Below, one piece after another: positions 8,901-12,822 of a stretch of DNA of 12,822 bases (positions are counted from its first letter, which is position 1; each line of letters opens with the position of its first letter). Source of the DNA: an uncultured Clostridia bacterium. Its GTDB lineage: Bacteria; Bacillota; Clostridia; Christensenellales; CAAEEZ01. Both the position numbers and the translations under genes were made by a program. A model generated the notes under the pieces. It searched no databases, was not told the DNA's origin, and saw nothing but the letters and a program-made list of their open reading frames with translations. The stretch is from assembly GCA_934365195.1 (NCBI GenBank), contig CAKRNA010000009.1, positions 1 to 12,822 on the forward strand, read 5' to 3'.

Positions 8901-9031
8901 GCTTTCTCGTCGTAAAACGAAATACTTTCGGCATTTGCCTTTTTTACGGGGAAAATCGCCAAAACGCTCATAGCAAAAACAATAGCGAAAAAAGTCGCTA
9001 TAATCATTAAAATACTTCTTTTTTTTATCAT
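5999..9031 (-). CDS. Membrane-anchored M60 (enhancin-like) metallopeptidase
   Basis: A 1010-residue protein with signal peptide (1-34, cut likely after ANA). A beta domain (about 45-125) has the DGDVTP motif of DUF5011-like Ig folds. The catalytic domain (about 140-545) carries HEIGH (388-392), with Glu389 as catalytic base and E412 as likely third zinc ligand, matching the M60 pattern HExxH-x(8,28)-E. Residues about 680-785 resemble the mucin/carbohydrate-binding module that follows M60 domains. A charged helical stretch (about 815-890), another Ig-like domain (about 895-968), one TM helix (about 974-998) and a Lys-rich tail end it. The topology puts the enzyme outside, tethered to the membrane. 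Known M60 enzymes cut O-glycosylated mucins, so host mucin is the likely substrate. AGGAG lies 6 nt before ATG. It is a single-gene unit. Confidence 0.88.
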   Translation of the reverse strand: MIKKRSILMIIATFFAIVFAMSVLAIFPVKKANAESISFYDEKAAPIFYGATKITISKDAVDTFSVKDSRFRVFATDYEDGDVTPNIVCEFNNVNPKVSGNYTVKYSVTDKHGNKASLSVPVTVLDQTGGTFVIERTVYAVPKMENMSFIGTERCNPGDRQILGIFVPEGASFKARSLSNDAENNFVITFFTNTRTQNSTLDFDRSTGDYSEIKNVKDNKSYAAVPLITSPRLSEEKVGVTYKIELSYDNTVKPLDYYHYKDDESAFITSWKESKSEFGVVDGEAMLVIVPFADVDKLSNYKASGYNAPFESLDAFFEYYLEVVNKMDEWIGLSFNPTSWLNRNYRTKYTCAADGAMSGIGAYYEKTFIAVGSYTVAPFFQYGWGTLHEIGHGYQGFLGRGNTKGMNLGLNETGNNVLAYYIQNDRTLYKGTDNWLGGTLDKVEESKNKLRLEGKEVFVATSTYANASEKLYALVNLFNAFEGANTYGKLFSYYRALAYEKGVNAFTVPDIYAKFFSEEYGANVIPYLKAWGLVISDEVDMLVSSKNLMPYVIPSDVVGNDEAKDMVKNGKISLLYGVNSEKSLELNSKASFTVNVDIDDFNVLKGKRVVLYKGDKLVENIWLEKSSFTVNNLKVGVYRLLMPALISYDSNNPSFVVTTDSQKNTLNISYTKAEIKDRAFHTKLRLIGVHGTEGFSLDLMGNNTKAKANLGAADMGNQNAYWGGKPNDVFASVTILNQNGEIVEEYAIKGNGYFFQLKDVKTELDLEYGYTIKVFTNKPEKVGVWATFKDKQKEIAAYKTTKQTTSYLITEYGLKKLGEEFDEKQILYNEIRDELIGEIDEYKNNISNDYAKNLRLDKEKKREILANYNSLSDEDKKEYKDFCDKLRYGNALKVAAKESKVAIKSGEKIDLLSLITITDFEGNIVGVDSVYVMVDTKLNTSKEGIYQVKYVVADYDGGKAEATVQVEVSGKSNKGLIIGLSVGTAALLVVVVITIVAATKSKSGKKSKKV

Positions 9032-9049
9032 AACTCTCTCCTAATTTTT

Positions 9050-9078
9050 ATTATATCAAAAAATTTTTAACCCGTAAA
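9050..9078 (-). promoter_or_regulatory. Extended -10 promoter of the M60 peptidase
   Basis: On the minus strand: TTTACG (9073-9078), a 17-nt spacer, TGA then perfect TATAAT (9050-9055). The expected start of transcription falls at the ribosome binding site, only about 12 nt before the ATG, an unusually short leader. Confidence 0.55.
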
Positions 9079-9138
9079 TCGTTGAAAAAAACGTTTTTAA
9101 AATTTTTTGTAATTTAATTATTAGATAATATTTATGAT

Positions 9139-9173
9139 AAAAAACAAAAAATCCAACCTTAAAATAGTTGGAT
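9139..9173 (-). terminator. Intrinsic terminator of the ATP-grasp pair
   Basis: A 7-bp stem ATCCAAC/GTTGGAT (9151-9157 with 9167-9173) has a 9-nt loop. In the minus direction it is followed by TTTTTT-G-TTTTTT (9139-9151). It lies about 85 nt after the stop at 9258, as expected for this operon. Confidence 0.75.
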
Positions 9174-9257
9174 AATTGACTACAATCAGCCTTTATTTGC
9201 TGTTTGTTTTAAGTTTTTTTATTTTCATCGGTTTTTGGCTTACCGATAAACCAAGGG

Positions 9258-10070
9258 CTATTTGCCACGTTTTAAAACGGACACAATATAGTTTGCGTAC
9301 TCTTTTGCAACGTCAAAATCGGTTGTTTCGTACAGCATTCTACTGCCTACTACGTCCTCGATTTCGTTCAAAATCCACTCGCCGTTATCGATTATAAAAT
9401 CCACGCCCACGTAGTCGCATTTTAGGTAGTCGCAAAGTTTGTTTACCACCTCGATTTGCTTTTCGCAAACTGCAAATTTAGTCGCCGTTCCACCAAGGGA
9501 AAAGTTGCTCTTAAAACTATTTGGATTGCTCCTAAGTATGCCCTCTATGATTTTACCGCCCATCACGTACACCCGCATATCTTTGCCCAGCGTAGTGGAA
9601 GGGCTTTGGATAATAAACGGGATTTTATCCTTGTCTAACCGCTCTTTAACGGCAATTAGTTCGCTCATATTTTCCGCCCAAAACACCTCTGAGCCACCGT
9701 GCCCTGCACGACTTTTTACTACGTACGGGAATGCTTTTTCGTCGATTTCTTCCACGCAACGATAGGTGGGCATCACCCTAATATTCAGCCTTTTGGCTAA
9801 AAGATACGTTTCCCATTTATCGTTAGCAATCAGCGAGGTTTTGTAGTTGTTCATCACTCTTACCCCGGCGTTTTCAAGCCTTTCGTTTATGCGTGGCGCA
9901 ATGGTCCTTACGATAGCAAAATCGATATTTTCGTCAAACTCAAAGCCATCGTTATCCACCACGACCAGCCTTAAATCAACCTTTTTTTTGTTAAAATTTT
10001 CTATCAAACTATTGATAAACCACTCGTTTCTTTTTGCGCCTACCTTGTCGTAAACCAGTATTCCTCTCAT
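9258..10070 (-). CDS. RimK-type ATP-grasp ligase, second of a pair
   Basis: A 270-residue cytosolic protein of the RimK/LysX-like ATP-grasp group, which joins a carboxylate, activated as acyl phosphate, to an amine. Seen: N-terminal Rossmann-like part (1-80), NDKWETYLLAKRLNIRVMPT (83-102) as in RimK, the glycine-rich ATP lid PYVVKSRAGHGGSEVF (about 115-130), KDMRVYVMGGK (163-173), FKSNFSLGG (186-194) and VGVDF (221-225). The usual Glu-x-Asn metal site reads E236-I-E238, so the Asn is replaced by Glu, and the family's FRSN reads FKSN. It starts 4 nt after the stop of its paralogue, with only a weak AGAGAGAG-type binding site. The acceptor is unknown. Activity is plausible but the metal-site change leaves room for a non-standard or helper role. 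Confidence 0.8.
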   Translation of the reverse strand: MRGILVYDKVGAKRNEWFINSLIENFNKKKVDLRLVVVDNDGFEFDENIDFAIVRTIAPRINERLENAGVRVMNNYKTSLIANDKWETYLLAKRLNIRVMPTYRCVEEIDEKAFPYVVKSRAGHGGSEVFWAENMSELIAVKERLDKDKIPFIIQSPSTTLGKDMRVYVMGGKIIEGILRSNPNSFKSNFSLGGTATKFAVCEKQIEVVNKLCDYLKCDYVGVDFIIDNGEWILNEIEDVVGSRMLYETTDFDVAKEYANYIVSVLKRGK

Positions 10071-10074
10071 TTTT

Positions 10075-10938
10075 TCACGCTCTCTCTTTTACGTAACGAA
10101 GAATTATTTCGCTCATATCCACGCCTGTGCTTACGTAAGTAGTTTTAAAGTGCGGGTTAGAGTTCACCTCGCAAATATACGGCAAATTATCCTCGCCAAA
10201 CATCACGTCCACCCCTGCAAAATCCAGCCCCAGCGCCTCGCAAGACTTAATCGCAATCTCCTCTTCCGCCTTGGTTGGTTCGTACGCTCTCATACTTCCG
10301 CCGCTAGATATATTCGACCTAAAATCGCTATTATTGAACCTGTACATAGAGGCAACTACTTTGCCGCCTACTACGTTTATTCTTGCGTCTCTGCCCTTGC
10401 TAGATGCGATAAATTCCTGAATTAAGCACTCTTTGTAGCCGATTTTGTTCAAAATTTCCTTTGCTTCGTCTATTGTTGCGGCAAGGTAAACCTGCTTTCC
10501 AAACGAGCCGTATGCCTCCTTAATCACGATAGGCAGCCCCAGTTCTTGCACCGCTTTTTCAAGAAAATTAAAGTTTGTGTAGCCAACCCCCTCAAACGTT
10601 TTTGGCACGATTATGGTCTTAGGCATTCTTACTTTACCGTTTAAAGCAAGCGCCGTCAAAATCTTATTGTCGCACAACTCAATCCCTCTTGCCGAGTTAA
10701 AAACAGGCACGCCCGCTTTCTCCAGTTGGTAGGCAAGGTGCACGTCCTTATCCCAAAAAATTACAAAATCAGGCAGCGCCATACCTGAAAAATGGCTTGC
10801 AATATCTATCGTAAAATAGTCCGTAGTTTTCACTTCAAGACTAATCCCCAACCTCTTACTTGAATTTTCAAAAAACTCGTACAATTCGTTAAATTTTTTA
10901 GAGTTTATAAAACTATTTACTACTATCCAGCCCTTCAT
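10075..10938 (-). CDS. RimK-type ATP-grasp ligase, first of a pair
   Basis: A 287-residue protein starting MKGWIVVNSF. I chose ATG at 10936-10938 because GGGAG lies 6 nt before it; an in-frame ATG at 10951-10953 has AAAGGA touching the codon, which is too close. RimK-type ATP-grasp features: DNKILTALALNGKVRMPKT (about 90-108), PIVIKEAYGSFGKQVYL (136-152), KGRDARINVVGGK (about 181-193), FRSNISSGG (206-214), and the intact metal motif CEVNSNP with E257 and N259. So this member looks catalytically complete. The pair may act in sequence or as a heterodimer on a peptide, amino-acid or cofactor acceptor. No substrate gene is adjacent, so the pathway cannot be named. Glutamate addition is the commonest RimK reaction but is not shown. 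Confidence 0.82.
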   Translation of the reverse strand: MKGWIVVNSFINSKKFNELYEFFENSSKRLGISLEVKTTDYFTIDIASHFSGMALPDFVIFWDKDVHLAYQLEKAGVPVFNSARGIELCDNKILTALALNGKVRMPKTIIVPKTFEGVGYTNFNFLEKAVQELGLPIVIKEAYGSFGKQVYLAATIDEAKEILNKIGYKECLIQEFIASSKGRDARINVVGGKVVASMYRFNNSDFRSNISSGGSMRAYEPTKAEEEIAIKSCEALGLDFAGVDVMFGEDNLPYICEVNSNPHFKTTYVSTGVDMSEIILRYVKERA

Positions 10939-11034
10939 ACTACGCTCCCACATTCCTTTCCAGCGATAAATTCAATACTCTATTTCCCCGCCGCTCGCTT
11001 TGATATTTTGTAAAAATTTGATTATCTAAATGAT

Positions 11035-11063
11035 ATTATACCCTTTCAAGCCGTTTCTTGCAA
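11035..11063 (-). promoter_or_regulatory. Promoter of the ATP-grasp operon
   Basis: On the minus strand: TTGCAA (11058-11063), a 17-nt spacer and perfect TATAAT (11035-11040). The leader to the ATG at 10938 is about 90 nt. No riboswitch fold was recognised in it. Confidence 0.6.
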
Positions 11064-11126
11064 TAATAAATTAGATATCAGCCTATTAAACAAAAAAAGA
11101 AGCACTTTAGGGTGTCACTATTAGGG

Positions 11127-11159
11127 AAACAGGCGTAGGCGAAAAGCTTACGCCTGTTT
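11127..11159. terminator. Strong hairpin downstream of the recombinase
   Basis: AAACAGGCGTA (11127-11137) pairs perfectly with 11149-11159, and three more inner pairs (one G-U) close a GAAAA loop. T-rich sequence follows on the plus strand, but only TTT then CCC on the minus strand. The neighbouring recombinase runs on the minus strand, so as its terminator the tail is weak. It could instead mark the edge of the inserted element. Confidence 0.5.
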
Positions 11160-11168
11160 TCTTGTCTT

Positions 11169-12779
11169 TTACGGCAACTCCATTTCGCCTACGTGAGTTA
11201 GAAATATTGTTACTGTCCTTTTGTATCCACTTTCAGTTTTTACCTTTTCGGAAACAATAATTTTGTCTATTAACAACCTTACTATTTCGGGAGTAAGTTT
11301 ATTTATCCTTCCCATTTTGACAACAACCGAAACGAAATTATTTATATTGTCGTTTATCTCGTCATAGCGTTCTATTTCACACGTACTGTTGGCTATTGTT
11401 TCTTTTAATGTAAATTGTTCTTGTTCATATGCTTCAGACATCAAAATGAACCTTTCTTCCGAGATCTTCCCTAAAACCTTGTCTTCATAAAGGCTTTAAT
11501 TACTTTATTCAGAGTCTTTATTCTGTTTTCGGCTTCGAATACATGTTTCACCTTCTTTGCGATTTCTTTTTTTGAAAACATTCGAGAGTGTTCGATAGCA
11601 ATATCAATAAACTCTTTTTCGTGGTCGATAACAAAATCTGATACTCTTTTCAAATAACTCAAAACAATTTCTTCAATTGCTTCTACCGTTATTTGGTGAG
11701 AAGAACATGTTGATTTCTTCTGTTTGCGATAAGACGAACAGTTAAAATATTCTTTTTGCTTCATTGTAGAACAACGACAAAGATACATTTTTTCCCGCAG
11801 TCAGCACAATATACCATACCTGAAAACACATTCATTTCACCCATCGGGGTAGGTCTGCGCCTCCCTTCACGAATTTTTTGAACTGTTTCGTATGTTTGCT
11901 TATCCACGATTGCCTCTTGCGTTCCTTCAAAAGTAACCCATTTCGATGGATCATTCCACAATTTCTTTTTATTCTTGTAGGATTTTTTAGTCGTGCGAAA
12001 ATTTACTGTACATCCCGTATAATGCGGATTGCTAAGAATATTTTTTATTGTGTCAGAACACCACAGTTCCGGTATAGCAGATTTGGCGGGATGTTTTATT
12101 CCGAGTTTATCATAGTGGCAAATCGGCGTTTCAACTTTTCTTTCGTTAAGAATACGTGCGATCTGAGTCGGTCCAAATCCTTGCATACAAAGATTAAAAA
12201 TTTCCTTCACTGTTTTGCCGCTTCTTCATCAACAATCCATTTATCCTTATCATTCGGATCTTTTATATACCCAAAAGGCGGAACGGTGCACAGATGTTTT
12301 CCTGAATTACCTTTTGAACGGAAAACGGCACGAATCTTCTTACTTGTGTCTTTTGCATACCACTCGTTGATAATATTGCGAAATGGCGTAAAGTCGTTAT
12401 CAACTTGACTATTACTATCTACTCCGTCGTTGACGGCAATGAATCTCACTTCGGCTTCCGGAAACGTGATTTCTGTATATACGCCGACTTTCAGATAATC
12501 TCTTCCAAGTCTTGACATATCTTTTACGATGATTGTCCCGACTTCTCCGTTTTCGACTTTTTGCATTAGGCGTTGAAAATCTGGTCTATTGAAATTCGTG
12601 CCTGAATAGCCATCATCAACAAACGTTTCAATATTACGAAATTTATGTTCTTTCGCATACTTCATTAGTATCTCTTTTTGATGTACTATGCTGTTACTAT
12701 CACCTTCTTGTTCATCATCACGACTTAATCTGCAATATAATGCCGTGATTTTTTCTTGAATATTATTTTGCGTTCTCAT
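11169..12779 (-). pseudogene. Large serine recombinase (TndX/TnpX type) with three frameshifts
   Basis: Joining the pieces gives about 537 residues, the usual size for transposon-type large serine recombinases. AAGGAG precedes ATG at 12777-12779. Domains in order: catalytic resolvase domain (YCRLSRDD with nucleophile S19, DDGYSGTNFNRPDF, KDMSRLGRDYL), recombinase domain (PTQIARILNERKVETP), Cys-rich zinc ribbon (YCADCGKK then YFNCSSYRKQ), and a DUF4368-like C-terminus (YEDKVLGKISEERF). Three one-base losses break it: in the T run 12213-12216 (AAK-TVKEIF becomes AAKQ-stop), the T run 11788-11793 (CGKK-MYLC breaks) and the A run 11489-11491 (before YEDKVLG). Family members excise and integrate mobile elements. 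Codons differ from the solute-binding gene: GAT outnumbers GAC 14 to 3 in its first piece. It is either decayed or hit by homopolymer sequencing errors. Confidence 0.88.
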
Positions 12780-12822
12780 AGTTTACTCCTTCTGAGAACA
12801 CTCTGCAAGTTCGTTATATTTA

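Larger units (their letters stand above)
11100..12822. mobile_element. Probable end of an integrated element (right side outside window)
   Basis: The only direct evidence is the large serine recombinase, which in Tn5397-like and Tn4451-like elements lies near one end. The left boundary should fall between the ATP-grasp promoter and the recombinase stop (about 11064-11168). The exact attachment site cannot be read without the other end. The region right of 12779 holds only the recombinase ribosome binding site and upstream bases. Confidence 0.4.

Noticed and set aside
10951..10953. Upstream ATG for the first ATP-grasp gene
   Set aside because: The purine-rich site touches the codon with no spacing, whereas ATG at 10936 has GGGAG at 6 nt and gives a family-like N-terminus.
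11169..12779. Four separate small genes on the minus strand
   Set aside because: Each piece matches consecutive parts of one large serine recombinase and they join by adding single bases at homopolymers.

Overview
The window looks like a chromosomal segment of a Gram-positive, low-to-moderate GC gut bacterium of the Bacillota, probably class Clostridia. The reasons are strong AGGAG-type ribosome binding sites, a Gram-positive lipobox protein, a large secreted protein built of small beta domains and Cys repeats, an M60-type mucin peptidase, and a TndX/TnpX-type large serine recombinase. I cannot name a genus from sequence alone.

Layout. (1) Positions 1-2643, minus strand: a tight three-gene unit. 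Two small cytosolic zinc-ribbon proteins overlap by 8 nt, and a large secreted multidomain protein follows after a 15-nt gap and runs off the left edge. (2) Positions 2904-5842, plus strand: a solute-binding lipoprotein joined by a TAATG overlap to a membrane-spanning regulator with a C-terminal LuxR helix-turn-helix. No transporter permease, kinase or response regulator lies beside them. A hairpin at 5868-5900 with A and T runs on both sides can end transcription from both directions. (3) Positions 5999-9031, minus strand: a 1010-residue membrane-anchored M60 (enhancin-like) metallopeptidase with its own promoter. (4) Positions 9258-10938, minus strand: two tandem RimK-type ATP-grasp ligases, 4 nt apart, with a recognisable promoter and terminator. 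(5) Positions 11169-12779, minus strand: a large serine recombinase split into four pieces by three one-base losses in A/T runs. It probably marks one end of an integrated element that continues past the right edge.

How it fits together: the M60 peptidase and the large surface protein suggest life on mucin or another glycoprotein surface. The lipoprotein plus membrane LuxR regulator reads as a sensing module that could report an extracellular ligand directly to DNA; its target is not visible. The ATP-grasp pair probably makes peptide-like bonds on an unknown acceptor. The recombinase differs from the gene I compared it with in codon choice and looks acquired, then inactivated, unless the three gaps are sequencing errors.

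No rRNA, tRNA, CRISPR array or recognisable riboswitch was seen. Gene-free stretches are all under 300 bases.
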